Positions 1-6,481 of a stretch of 8,916 nt of DNA are shown here, one piece after another. The DNA comes from Prolixibacteraceae bacterium (GTDB lineage Bacteria; Bacteroidota; Bacteroidia; Bacteroidales; Prolixibacteraceae): positions 1 to 8,916 of the forward strand of contig SKHV01000433.1 in the NCBI GenBank assembly GCA_007116765.1. The letters run 5' to 3'. The notes below the pieces were generated by a model. It saw only the letters and a program-made list of their open reading frames with translations. It did not search any database and was not told the DNA's origin. The translations under genes and the position numbers were made by a program. How positions within the stretch are numbered: the first letter of the stretch is position 1; every line of letters starts with the position of its first letter.

Positions 1-420
1 CTCCATTTACCTCGCATTCTTGTGGTCGATGAGCCTACTGCAGGCCTCGACCCCAGAGAGCGGATACGTTTCAGAAATTTGCTGGTTGAACTGAGCCGCG
101 AGAGAATTGTAATTTTTTCAACCCACATTATCGAAGATATTGCCAGCTCATGCAACCGTTTGGCTGTGCTGCGCAGGGGTGAAGTTCAGTATGTGGGCTC
201 GCCGCGTAATATGACCGACGAAGCACAAGGCAAGGTATGGCAATTGACTGTACCCGAAAATCAGTTCGAAGAATTTACCAAAAAATTTCATGTGGCACAT
301 CACATGCGACAAGGTAACGAAGTTAAATTACGTATTGTAGCTGCTCAGGCACCACACAGCACTGCTGTAAATGTAGAACCCAATCTTGAAGACGCCTATT
401 TATGGCTCCAGATGAAGTAA
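1..420 (+). CDS. ABC transporter ATP-binding protein, C-terminal part (5' end outside window)
   Basis: The frame is open from base 1, so the gene begins upstream of the window; 139 residues are visible. They start inside the Walker B strand (LVVDEPTAGLDP, about residues 7-18 of the visible part), with the catalytic Glu and the D-loop. The switch His follows in the STHIIEDI segment (about residues 41-48). The Walker A and signature motifs must lie outside. After the nucleotide-binding core there is an 80-residue tail ending in a PNLEDAYLW segment, typical of ATPases that power ABC-2-type exporters. The ATPase would sit on the cytoplasmic face of the membrane and hydrolyse ATP for its permease partner. 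The ABC-2-type membrane protein starts 36 bases downstream on the same strand, so the two probably form one operon and transporter. The substrate cannot be told from the sequence. The GTG at 22 is an internal codon, not the start. Confidence 0.93.
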   Translation, partial: LHLPRILVVDEPTAGLDPRERIRFRNLLVELSRERIVIFSTHIIEDIASSCNRLAVLRRGEVQYVGSPRNMTDEAQGKVWQLTVPENQFEEFTKKFHVAHHMRQGNEVKLRIVAAQAPHSTAVNVEPNLEDAYLWLQMK

Positions 421-456
421 AAAGTTAATTAGTTAATCAGCATATATTCAGGTAAA

Positions 457-1194
457 ATGAACGTAGATAGGAAAATACCCACAAGCATACTTTTCACTAG
501 TGTGATAAACCTGTTCAGTATGGTACGTTACAATTTGAAAATAATTTTCGGAAATCGCTTTATTTACTTTTTCCTGGCGGCCATTGCACTTATGCTTTTT
601 ATAATCGGAATTAATCTGTTTCAAGGCGAAATGGTTCGCGAAGCAGGAGTTTACTCCACAATGTTGCTGGGAGGAGCCATGTTGATTTTTTATCCGGCAG
701 CCTTCGGAGTCCAAAACGATAAAGACGGCCGAACCATGGAAATAATATTCGGTATACCCGACTATAGGTTCAGGGTATGGTTTATGCGATTAATATTGGT
801 TTACGCAATTTCCATGCTTTTTTTGTTTTTTGTTGCTATTTTATTGCGCTATGTTTTTGTCGATTTTCAAATCATTGGAATGTTGGTGCAGGTATTTATT
901 CCTTTGGCATTTCTGGGCTTCTTAACTTTCATGTTATCTACCGTTTTGCGGTCGGGAAATGCTACGGCAGCTGTGGTAATCATATTGAGTATTTTATTGT
1001 TGATTTTTTCTGAAAATATTCAAGACAGTATGTGGAATGTTTTTTTTAATCCATACAGTAATAACACCGAAATGAGTGAAATAGCACGAAAATCTGTTAC
1101 GACAAAAAATCGTATTTTTCTAATATCGGGAGCCTTAGTTTTTCTATTGTCAGGACTGGCAAATTTACAAAAAAGAGAAAAGCTTTTAGGCTAA
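457..1194 (+). CDS. ABC-2-type transporter membrane protein
   Basis: A 245-residue integral membrane protein with about six predicted helices, near residues 36-55, 67-84, 109-131, 138-162, 170-185 and 218-236. Between helices 2 and 3 is a charged cytoplasmic segment (QNDKDGRTMEIIFGIP, about residues 86-101). This resembles the loop of ABC-2 permeases that contacts the ATPase, where the family usually has an E/D-D-G-T-(L/M)-E pattern. The first 30 residues form a cytoplasmic, amphipathic stretch, as is common in this family. The ATG at 457 follows an A-rich tract (CAGGTAAAATG) and lies 36 bases after the ATPase stop codon, so co-transcription is likely. The protein is short for a full ABC-2 permease with extracellular domain, and a second membrane subunit may be encoded elsewhere. 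The substrate is unknown. The family assignment rests on topology, the loop and the neighbour rather than on a diagnostic signature. Confidence 0.8.
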   Translation: MNVDRKIPTSILFTSVINLFSMVRYNLKIIFGNRFIYFFLAAIALMLFIIGINLFQGEMVREAGVYSTMLLGGAMLIFYPAAFGVQNDKDGRTMEIIFGIPDYRFRVWFMRLILVYAISMLFLFFVAILLRYVFVDFQIIGMLVQVFIPLAFLGFLTFMLSTVLRSGNATAAVVIILSILLLIFSENIQDSMWNVFFNPYSNNTEMSEIARKSVTTKNRIFLISGALVFLLSGLANLQKREKLLG

Positions 1195-1223
1195 TAATCA
1201 GTCAGTCCTTTTTTTATGAACGC

Positions 1224-1240
1224 TTAAACCTTTTGTTTAA
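1224..1240. repeat. Short inverted repeat upstream of the Spy-like gene
   Basis: TTAAAC (1224-1229) and GTTTAA (1235-1240) form a perfect 6-base inverted repeat around CTTTT, 54 bases before the ATG at 1294. It is too AT-rich and lacks a T-run on either side, so it is a poor terminator. A protein-binding operator is possible, but chance is not excluded in such AT-rich DNA. Confidence 0.3.
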
Positions 1241-1293
1241 AACAGAGTCTAAACACTACAAACCAATTGTTAAACTTAATAAAAGAACAAGTT

Positions 1294-1725
1294 ATGAGTA
1301 GAAAAATTTTAATAACTGCTATAGTTTTATTTGTTGCTGTTATTGTGAATGCCCAGCCTCCTGGCGGTCAGTTCGACAGGGCTGAAATGGTTCGGATGCA
1401 AACCGAACAAATGGTAACCGATCTCGGACTAAACGATGAACAAGCCGAAAAGGTGGGGGCTTTGAACAAAAAGTACAGCGAAAAAATGGGCGAGTTATTC
1501 CAACAGTCGGCAGGCGACAGAGAAAAAATGCGTGAAAACATGCAAAAACTGCGCGAAGATAAAGACGAGGAATTGAAGGAAGTACTTACACCCGAACAAT
1601 TTAAGAAACATCAGGAAATAGAAGCTAAGAGAATGGAAGAATTCAGGCAGCGAGGAGGACAAGGCAACAGGCCTGGTGGAGAGCGTGGCGGCCAACGCGG
1701 CGGTCAGCGTGGAAATGCCCGTTAA
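1294..1725 (+). CDS. Secreted Spy/DUF4890-like helical protein with RG-rich tail
   Basis: A 143-residue protein starting at the ATG at 1294. Residues 1-20 form a signal peptide (Lys-Arg start, hydrophobic core, VNA cleavage site before QPPGG), which is why this start is preferred over the TTG at 1267 that would bury the signal. The mature part is almost all charged helix. An LGLNDEQAEKV segment (about 44-54) and an LTPEQFKKHQEI segment (about 98-109) are the two LTxEQ-type elements seen in Spy/CpxP and DUF4890 periplasmic proteins, separated by a Met- and Lys/Glu-rich coil. Residues 119-143 are a low-complexity Arg-Gly-Gln tail with repeated RGGQ units. Relatives act as periplasmic chaperones or metal/envelope-stress proteins; that role here is inference. 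The gene lies 99 bases after the ABC permease. The spacing and the lack of a recognisable TAnnTTTG box leave open whether it belongs to that operon. Confidence 0.75.
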   Translation: MSRKILITAIVLFVAVIVNAQPPGGQFDRAEMVRMQTEQMVTDLGLNDEQAEKVGALNKKYSEKMGELFQQSAGDREKMRENMQKLREDKDEELKEVLTPEQFKKHQEIEAKRMEEFRQRGGQGNRPGGERGGQRGGQRGNAR

Positions 1726-1857
1726 TTTCTGAAATTATTTTCTTAAAAGCTACTAGCTAAGCGAACTGAACTACTCTGTTTTTCCATTGTTAGTAAAATA
1801 TTTAGTTCGTTTTGGCAGGTGGCTTTTTTTGTATTGATTTTAGGTGAAATTTGAAGC

Positions 1858-1886
1858 AAAAAAAAGGATAGATTATTCATCCATCC
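1858..1886 (-). terminator. Intrinsic terminator (minus strand)
   Basis: Read on the minus strand, GGATGGAT (1886-1879) and ATCTATCC (1873-1866) form an 8-bp stem with one mismatch around a 5-base loop. A run of eight T follows (1865-1858). This is the cleanest intrinsic terminator in the window. It ends either the small-RNA candidate or the prmA transcript, whose stop codon is about 160 bases upstream. Confidence 0.75.
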
Positions 1887-1946
1887 CTTAACGAACCTAA
1901 CTAAACTAACCAATAAAAACTAACCAAATCTAAACTTATAAGAACA
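1858..1946 (-). ncRNA. Candidate small RNA of about 90 nt
   Basis: A perfect Bacteroidota -7 box (TATCTTTG, minus strand) lies at 1957-1950, and a textbook intrinsic terminator ends at 1858. Transcription starting a few bases past the box, near 1946, would give an RNA of about 89 nt. Its middle part (about 1935-1893) is rich in U and G and almost free of C, with TTGGTTAG twice and GTTTAGTTAGG once, so it should stay single-stranded. It has no coding frame of note (only an ATG-GAT-GAA-stop). Against it: the -33 region shows no TTTG, and the same stretch could simply be the end of a 160-nt 3' UTR of prmA, whose stop codon is at 2045. The family is not recognised. Confidence 0.4.
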
Positions 1947-1949
1947 CCA

Positions 1950-1957
1950 CAAAGATA
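1950..1957 (-). promoter_or_regulatory. Bacteroidota -7 promoter box (TATCTTTG)
   Basis: On the minus strand the bases read TATCTTTG, an exact match to the TAnnTTTG -7 element of the Bacteroidota primary sigma factor. No good TTTG element is seen about 19-21 bases upstream, which lowers the confidence. No gene on this strand follows before the terminator at 1858, so it would drive only the small-RNA candidate. Confidence 0.4.
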
Positions 1958-2044
1958 TGCTATAAAACATGTATAATTGTTACCTGAATGTTAATTTTCA
2001 TGCTGCACAACATATTTACGGGCTTTGATATGATAAAATAAAGA

Positions 2045-2884
2045 TTACCAGTCATTTTTGGCGTATGCTGCCGCTACCCATTTATTCTTTGTTTTATTTC
2101 CGATTGCTTTGAGCCCCGTTTCAATTGCTTTTTGGGTAATATCAAACAAATCGTTTTCATAGAAACCACTCATTACAATTAGTCCCTTGTCACTTAAAAC
2201 GCTGAAGTATGCCTCCATGTCCGATAACAATACATTTTTCTGAATATTAGCAAAAATAACATCGAACTTTTGATTGGTCAGTAACGACGCATCACCCTGA
2301 AAAACCTGAATATTGCTGCACTTGTTAATTGTACTGTTCTCGCTTGCCCCTTCGTACGACCATTTGTCGATGTCAATTGCCGTAACTGCTTCAGCTCCTT
2401 TCATTGATGCCAGAATGGCCAAAATTCCGGTTCCGCAACCCATGTCAAGTACAGTTTTACCTTCAACCGATTTTTCAAGTATGTACTCAATCATCAGCGA
2501 GGTAGTTTCGTGATTGCCGGTGCCAAAGGCCATGTTGGGTTCAATCACTATTTCGTATTTCGCCTGAGGATAATCAGTGTGAAAGGGAGCTCGCACCAAA
2601 CACTGGCCAGATACCATTAAGGGTTTGAAATAGTTTTTCTCCCACACCTCATTCCAGTTTTTATCGGCTATAAACTCACTTTCAAAAGTAAATGAAAACT
2701 GCATTTCATCAGCAAGTACAGAGAGCTGTTTTTCGTCGAAATCGTTATTCACGATGTAAGCATTTATGCTTTCACTTTCTTCAGTAAAGCTTTCATAGCC
2801 AATAGTTCCGAGCATAGCTGTAAGTATCTCGCGATTTTCTTCGTTGTCGGGGCTTAGCGTAATTGTTACCTGTATGTAATCCAT
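2045..2884 (-). CDS. prmA: Ribosomal protein L11 methyltransferase PrmA
   Basis: A 279-residue protein of normal length for PrmA, the S-adenosylmethionine-dependent enzyme that trimethylates ribosomal protein L11 in the cytoplasm. The N-terminal 95 residues match the L11-recognition domain position and include a W-E-x-x-W-E-K-N-Y motif near residues 78-85. The substrate-linker motif EPNMAFGTGNHETT is at 115-128. The SAM-binding glycine loop VLDMGCGTG is at 145-153, and the acidic strand end AIDID is at 169-173. The catalytic-type ANIQKN motif (NxxxN form) is at 212-217. All the motifs expected for an active enzyme are present. The ATG at 2884 gives a natural N-terminus (MDYIQVTITL) and follows an A-rich leader. 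It stands alone on the minus strand, convergent with the Spy-like gene and separated from the B12 genes by terminator-like hairpins, so it is probably monocistronic. Confidence 0.96.
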   Translation of the reverse strand: MDYIQVTITLSPDNEENREILTAMLGTIGYESFTEESESINAYIVNNDFDEKQLSVLADEMQFSFTFESEFIADKNWNEVWEKNYFKPLMVSGQCLVRAPFHTDYPQAKYEIVIEPNMAFGTGNHETTSLMIEYILEKSVEGKTVLDMGCGTGILAILASMKGAEAVTAIDIDKWSYEGASENSTINKCSNIQVFQGDASLLTNQKFDVIFANIQKNVLLSDMEAYFSVLSDKGLIVMSGFYENDLFDITQKAIETGLKAIGNKTKNKWVAAAYAKNDW

Positions 2885-2898
2885 TTTTATTTTTTTAG

Positions 2899-2906
2899 TA
2901 AAAGTA
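2899..2906 (-). promoter_or_regulatory. Possible -7 box for prmA (TACTTTTA)
   Basis: On the minus strand TACTTTTA matches TAnnTTTG except for the last base and lies 14 bases before the prmA ATG. A TTG lies 22 bases further upstream. A second one-mismatch box (TACTTTCG) is at 3003-2996. Either could serve prmA; neither is decisive. Confidence 0.25.
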
Positions 2907-3058
2907 TGCTTTTCGCACGATTTTTTTTCAATCAGGAAAGAAATCGAAAGACTAATTATCTATTGCGATAACAATCCCATTTATTATTCAGAGTACGAAA
3001 GTAACAGCAGAAGTAATATACGAATACCGTACAGGATAAATGGAATTTATGAGATCGG

Positions 3059-3080
3059 AACAAGGGAAAACCCTTGTTTT
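3059..3080 (+). terminator. Perfect 8-bp hairpin with T-run
   Basis: AACAAGGG (3059-3066), loop AAAA, CCCTTGTT (3071-3078), then TT and AT. The T-run makes it look like a plus-strand terminator, yet no plus-strand gene ends here. Read on the minus strand it is the second hairpin after the BtuG-like gene and has no U-tract. It may protect the 3' end of the btuB transcript, or isolate prmA from it. Confidence 0.45.
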
Positions 3081-3083
3081 ATG

Positions 3084-3140
3084 AAAAATGAAACACTGCT
3101 GTTCCGTTAATTATGGCAGAAAAGCCGGACAGCAGTGTTT
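3084..3140 (-). terminator. Terminator hairpin of the btuB operon
   Basis: Arms 3126-3140 and 3091-3106 are complementary over 15 base pairs (core AAACACTGCTGT with CCG at its inner end) with a single bulged base and a 19-base loop. On the minus strand the stem starts 17 bases after the stop codon of the BtuG-like gene and is followed by CATTTTT (3090-3084). The strong stem plus a short U-tract in the right place fits an intrinsic terminator. Confidence 0.65.
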
Positions 3141-3157
3141 CGGGCTATTATAAATAT

Positions 3158-4237
3158 TTAGTATAGGAAAACTGCCATAGTAGGCGAAATGCCAGTATTG
3201 TATTCTTTTTTAAATACACCGTCTTCGGCATAAATTTTTAAAAGGCCACCTTCTGTTACGCTTTCAGCGCATAGCACGTATATGTTATTGTCGAATGGGT
3301 TGGTAACCACACCTGTTGGTCCGGCAATGTCAGTAATTAATGATGAGAAAATTCCAGTGGCTACATCAAATGACTGCACCGAACCTGAAAGGTTGAAATC
3401 TTCATCGTATGCCGATGCCAGTACATATATTTTCGAAAAATCGGCATTGGCCGATAATATAGAACCATAACTGGTGCTAATTCCATCAAACAGATAGGTA
3501 TTGTCCAGTTTGTCGCTTGTCGTATTGATATAGCCAAGGCCCGTTTCGCTCGATAAACTCCTCACAAACGAAACATAAAGATTTTCGTCCTTGTCTTTAA
3601 TGAAATATGACGAAACAGCTGGCGTTTCAATGTAATTAAGAGAGTGGTCGGTTAAATCTATTACCGCAATTTTCTGGACGTAATTTAAAGCCACATACAG
3701 TTTTTGATTAGCAATAGCCAACCCTTCGGGGCCTCCGGGTACATCAATCGTATTGATTACTTTTCCACTTTTAGTATCGAACACTGCAATGTAACTATCG
3801 GGCATTGTAGTCCAGTTGGGAGTTTCGCCTAAGCACGATATGTACAAACAATCGCCGTTGCCTACAAAATAACGAGGGTTTGCTAAGTCTTCACTGATGC
3901 CATTCCGGGTTTGTTTGAAAAGCGTATCCAGTACAATTAACTGATCGTTACTATTGCCAACCAGATAAATGCTGTCGTTATACAAACCGGCATATTGGAT
4001 GTTTGATAGTAGCTCAAAACCATCGTTTTGTGTTTCGAAATAATTGTTGAAAATGAGATCGTTTTCAGAATCGTATTTAGTGATGCTCGCACCTCCGCTT
4101 CCGAAGTTTCCATAATTGATAATATAAGCACTTTTTACGGCTTCGCTTTCAATAATTTCGGGATCGTCTTTTGTACACGATGTAAATACAGCGAGAGCTA
4201 AGAGTAAAAGGTAAAATGAGTAAAGTAAATTTTTCAT
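3158..4237 (-). CDS. BtuG-like surface lipoprotein (beta-propeller, B12 uptake)
   Basis: The start is taken at the ATG at 4237, giving 359 residues. It opens with MKNLLYSF, a Leu-rich core and a lipobox FTSC with the lipidated Cys at 21. A longer frame to 4291 would place 18 extra residues before the signal and overlap btuB. Right after the Cys comes TKDDPE, a K-D-D tag of the kind that sends Bacteroidota lipoproteins to the cell surface. The mature part has repeated beta-propeller blades of YncE/DUF5074 type, for example SYIAVFDTKSGKVINTIDVP (149-168), GPEGLAIANQKLYVAL (169-184), KIAVIDLTDHS (189-199), KIYVLASAY (269-277) and GPTGVVTNPFDNNIYVL (306-322). In Bacteroides, BtuG is a propeller lipoprotein that captures cobalamin and docks on BtuB. 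The gene starts 13 bases after btuB, under the same B12 riboswitch, so this role is likely. Other surface propellers look alike, so the function rests mainly on context. Confidence 0.78.
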   Translation of the reverse strand: MKNLLYSFYLLLLALAVFTSCTKDDPEIIESEAVKSAYIINYGNFGSGGASITKYDSENDLIFNNYFETQNDGFELLSNIQYAGLYNDSIYLVGNSNDQLIVLDTLFKQTRNGISEDLANPRYFVGNGDCLYISCLGETPNWTTMPDSYIAVFDTKSGKVINTIDVPGGPEGLAIANQKLYVALNYVQKIAVIDLTDHSLNYIETPAVSSYFIKDKDENLYVSFVRSLSSETGLGYINTTSDKLDNTYLFDGISTSYGSILSANADFSKIYVLASAYDEDFNLSGSVQSFDVATGIFSSLITDIAGPTGVVTNPFDNNIYVLCAESVTEGGLLKIYAEDGVFKKEYNTGISPTMAVFLY

Positions 4238-4250
4238 GAGTTTAAATAAT

Positions 4251-6176
4251 TTATTGATTAAATAATGAATGTATTGTTGCCGAAATACCAAGCTTAAAGT
4301 TTATTCCCGGCATGGCATAGTATTTTTCGTTTTCATAATTAGTGTTAAACACGTTGTTTACCGCCATTGAAACTTTTAGAGCTTGGTTTTTTATGCTGAA
4401 GTTGTAGCTTGCGTTGATGTTTGTGATGAAGTAGTGGGGGAGTTCCTGTCCCAAATAATTTGATTTTCGTTTTCCTGTATATTTTCCGTCAACAAACAAT
4501 TGTATGTTGTTGTATTGTGCAAAATACGAGAGGTTTGCGATGTGTACAGGTGAATAGATCAGCTGTTGTCGTTTTTCGTTTTCGGCTACTATTTCAGCCT
4601 TGTTGAATGTGTAGTTTAACGAAATGTCGGATTTCACATTGGCGATTTTAAATTTTATGTTCGAGTGTGTTTCAACTCCGCGGCTAATTACTCGTTGCAC
4701 ATTACGTGCCTGCCATACTCCAAAATTGCGCCATTCAATCCAATTGTCGATATCCATGTGAAAAATATTGGCACTGATTGAGCTTTGTGAATTGTTTCTG
4801 TCCACATGGTACTTTATACCTGTTTCAACATTTATTCCCTCTTCGGGTTTCAGGTTTGGATTGCCCTGCGTGCCCCAATAACGGTCGTTTAAAGTTGGAA
4901 TACGGTAGCTGCGCGATATATTCCCGTCGATAATGATGTGTTGCGATTGTGTGGATACAAGTTCATATTCAGCGCCCAGCGAAGGAGTGAATGGGGCATT
5001 GAAGTTAGTCACAAACATTTGTCGCATATTTAATGAGGTTTTTAGTTTATCAGAAGGCTGATAAAACCATAGTAAATACAAATCGATATGTTGCTCGCGT
5101 ATCAGTTTTTCGGCAGAGTAGGAGTATACTTCAGGGACAATATATTGGTATTTTGCTCCCAGTTTATATTCTGTTTTAGGATTTATCGTGTGTTTTAGGG
5201 TTGCCTGACTAAGGGCACGGTTTACAATGATTTGCTGGCTCATATTATGATTGTAAACTTGGTAATCGTGTACAAAACCTGCTCCTAAATCAAACTTTAG
5301 TAAGTTGTTTTCGTTTTTGTATTCGCTCCAAATTCTCAGGTTTTTATCGTTCATTTCCTCAGTGCTTCTGAAGTTTAAGTTCGATTGCATGTTGGGTTGA
5401 ATTTGGTACCAGCTGTCGTTATACCAAAGCATATTCCGGATAAACTCGTTGGGGGTAAACATGTAGTTTATTTCCTGAATAATTCCCCTGCTTTTATGCG
5501 CTGCTCCTTTTTGTATGTCGTCAACCGGTTCTCGGTTTTCGATATTGCCGGTGTAGGGGTTTTTAAAAGGAAAGTTATTTTCTTTTTGGTGATGATATGC
5601 ACGGGTTACCGATTCAAGCTTGCCATTTCCGAGATGTATTCTAGCTCCGTACTGATGTTCGCCAAATGAGCCGTGAGTGCTTATTACATTGGCCAGAACG
5701 CCATCGATCCATCGGTTGTTTTGTTCAAGGTATATAGCTCCGCCAATTGCACCTGAACCATTAAGGGCAGACGATGCTCCGTATTGAAGATCGAACCTGT
5801 CGAACAAGTACACGGGAATTTTCGACATGTTGCTTTGACCCAATGTGAGGGAGTTGATGTTGATGCCTCCAAAATTTACCGTGGTGTGGCTTGGCGAAGT
5901 ACCCCTTATGCGGATGGTTGATAAACCACCAGCATCGGATTTTATGTAAATGGGGGCGTGGCGCGATATAAGCTGATCGATACTTTCTGATGAACTGGCT
6001 TGGGTTTGCTGTATATTGAATGAAATAATCTTTGCTCCAGGTTGATATTTTCGGTAATCGGCATAAGTCACAATTTCGTCGAGCAAAATAGTGTCCATAA
6101 CCGATGGTTTAGGTTCAACGGCATGCAACATTTGTGCATAAAAAAGCACACAAAATATAGCATTTAAAATTTTCAT
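4251..6176 (-). CDS. btuB: TonB-dependent vitamin B12 receptor BtuB
   Basis: A 641-residue outer-membrane receptor that would import cobalamins using energy from TonB. Residues 1-19 form a signal peptide ending in LHA. The mature N-terminus is short, with no carboxypeptidase-like or STN domain, and carries a TonB-box-like stretch (DTILLDEIVTYA, 28-39). The plug domain spans about 45-155, with hallmarks SIDQLISRHAPIYIKS (65-80), STIRIRGTSPSHTTVNFGGI (86-105) and FDLQYGASSALNGSGAIGGA (128-147). The rest is the beta-barrel, including the RIPTLNDRYWGTQGNPNLKPEE segment and a NVFNTNYENEKYYAMPG region near the C-terminus. Length and domain plan match BtuB rather than SusC-type receptors (about 1000 residues). 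The substrate call comes from the cobalamin riboswitch directly upstream and the BtuG-like gene 13 bases downstream. The ATG at 6176 follows TTTGAGTAGAG, with no strong Shine-Dalgarno site. Confidence 0.92.
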   Translation of the reverse strand: MKILNAIFCVLFYAQMLHAVEPKPSVMDTILLDEIVTYADYRKYQPGAKIISFNIQQTQASSSESIDQLISRHAPIYIKSDAGGLSTIRIRGTSPSHTTVNFGGININSLTLGQSNMSKIPVYLFDRFDLQYGASSALNGSGAIGGAIYLEQNNRWIDGVLANVISTHGSFGEHQYGARIHLGNGKLESVTRAYHHQKENNFPFKNPYTGNIENREPVDDIQKGAAHKSRGIIQEINYMFTPNEFIRNMLWYNDSWYQIQPNMQSNLNFRSTEEMNDKNLRIWSEYKNENNLLKFDLGAGFVHDYQVYNHNMSQQIIVNRALSQATLKHTINPKTEYKLGAKYQYIVPEVYSYSAEKLIREQHIDLYLLWFYQPSDKLKTSLNMRQMFVTNFNAPFTPSLGAEYELVSTQSQHIIIDGNISRSYRIPTLNDRYWGTQGNPNLKPEEGINVETGIKYHVDRNNSQSSISANIFHMDIDNWIEWRNFGVWQARNVQRVISRGVETHSNIKFKIANVKSDISLNYTFNKAEIVAENEKRQQLIYSPVHIANLSYFAQYNNIQLFVDGKYTGKRKSNYLGQELPHYFITNINASYNFSIKNQALKVSMAVNNVFNTNYENEKYYAMPGINFKLGISATIHSLFNQ

Positions 6177-6191
6177 CTCTACTCAAAAATA

Positions 6192-6270
6192 TGAGCCAGG
6201 GTTTTGTGAAGAGTGTTTGAAACAGTTCACAAGCTTTAATCCCGAAGCTTTGATTTAATTATCAAAAACA
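6192..6270 (-). promoter_or_regulatory. Expression platform of the B12 riboswitch
   Basis: This leader segment lies between the aptamer and btuB. It contains a possible TTTGAT/ATCAAA hairpin just after the aptamer, a pair of AAGCTT palindromes (6250-6245 and 6236-6231), and a 7-bp hairpin TTGTGAA (6232-6226)/TTCACAA (6210-6204). It ends with CTGGCTCA (6199-6192), an exact 8-base complement of TGAGCCAG in the aptamer's B12 box (6291-6284). A small CTCA/TGAG hairpin can form with the bases next to the start codon. There is no classic terminator with a long U-run, so control of translation initiation is as likely as termination. Confidence 0.5.
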
Positions 6271-6474
6271 TTTGGCAGGTCTTCTGGCTCACCTTACTTT
6301 TCGAGGCCTTCCCGTTCACATTTTGAACAGTGGCAGCTTGTTTCGAAAAGCTTCCCGGTATTACTCGGGATAAAGGCTTACAGCTGCGGGTACAGCTCCG
6401 GAATATTCTAAAATGCTTAGAGTCACCGGATTCCCTTTTTAATCTTATCTGCGTAGTGGCAGAAAAAAACCAAA
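6271..6474 (-). ncRNA. Adenosylcobalamin (vitamin B12) riboswitch
   Basis: All conserved blocks of the cobalamin aptamer are readable on the minus strand in order: GGGAATCCGGTGA (6435-6423), CCGGAGCTGTACCCGC (6401-6386) followed by AGCTGTAA (6385-6378), GCCACTG (6334-6328), GGGAAGGCC (6313-6305), and the B12 box GAGCCAGAAGACCTGCC (6290-6274). Closing helix P1 can form from TTTGG (6474-6470) and CCAAA (6275-6271). An extra small hairpin TCTGC/GCAGA (6463-6448) sits near the 5' side. In known cases coenzyme B12 binding turns off the downstream transporter, so btuB and the BtuG-like gene should be repressed when B12 is plentiful. The exact 5' boundary is approximate. Confidence 0.96.
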
Positions 6475-6481
6475 CTGAGGG

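Larger units (their letters stand above)
1726..2044. other. 319-base gene-free region between convergent genes
   Basis: No credible coding frame is present on either strand. The plus-strand side has no clean terminator for the Spy-like gene. The best candidate is a weak long-range structure in which AAAAGC (1745-1750) can pair with GCTTTT (1822-1827) and CGAACT (1762-1767) with AGTTCG (1804-1809), followed by a T-run at 1824-1830. The rest holds the minus-strand small-RNA candidate (box at 1950-1957, terminator at 1858-1886), listed separately. Bases 1893-1935 on the plus strand are a nearly G-free A/C/T tract with repeated CTAAC units. Confidence 0.6.

Noticed and set aside
1..1194. The ABC genes as the inner-membrane B12 transporter BtuCD
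   Set aside because: The membrane protein has about six helices in ABC-2 arrangement rather than the ten of BtuC, and the genes are on the other strand with no B12 control element.
1202..1216. CAGTCCTTTTTTT after the ABC permease as an intrinsic terminator, pairing with CAGGACTG near 1150
   Set aside because: The loop would be over 40 bases and the left arm lies inside the coding region, so it is not a convincing terminator hairpin.
1267..1293. TTG start for the Spy-like gene
   Set aside because: It adds nine residues in front of a normal signal peptide that begins at the ATG at 1294.
1811..1820. TTTGGCAGGT, identical to the B12-box end of the riboswitch at 6271-6280, as a possible second cobalamin riboswitch or remnant
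   Set aside because: Only 10 bases match. The GGGAA, CCCGC and GCCACTG blocks are all missing on the side where the aptamer would lie, so it is most likely chance.
1893..1935. Plus-strand A/C-rich CTAAC repeats as a leader of a SusC-type gene
   Set aside because: No plus-strand gene follows; the next gene is prmA on the opposite strand, so a leader function on this strand is not supported here.
4238..4291. N-terminal extension of the BtuG-like gene to the ATG at 4291
   Set aside because: It would put 18 residues before a clean lipoprotein signal and overlap the end of btuB; the ATG at 4237 fits the signal peptide and lipobox.
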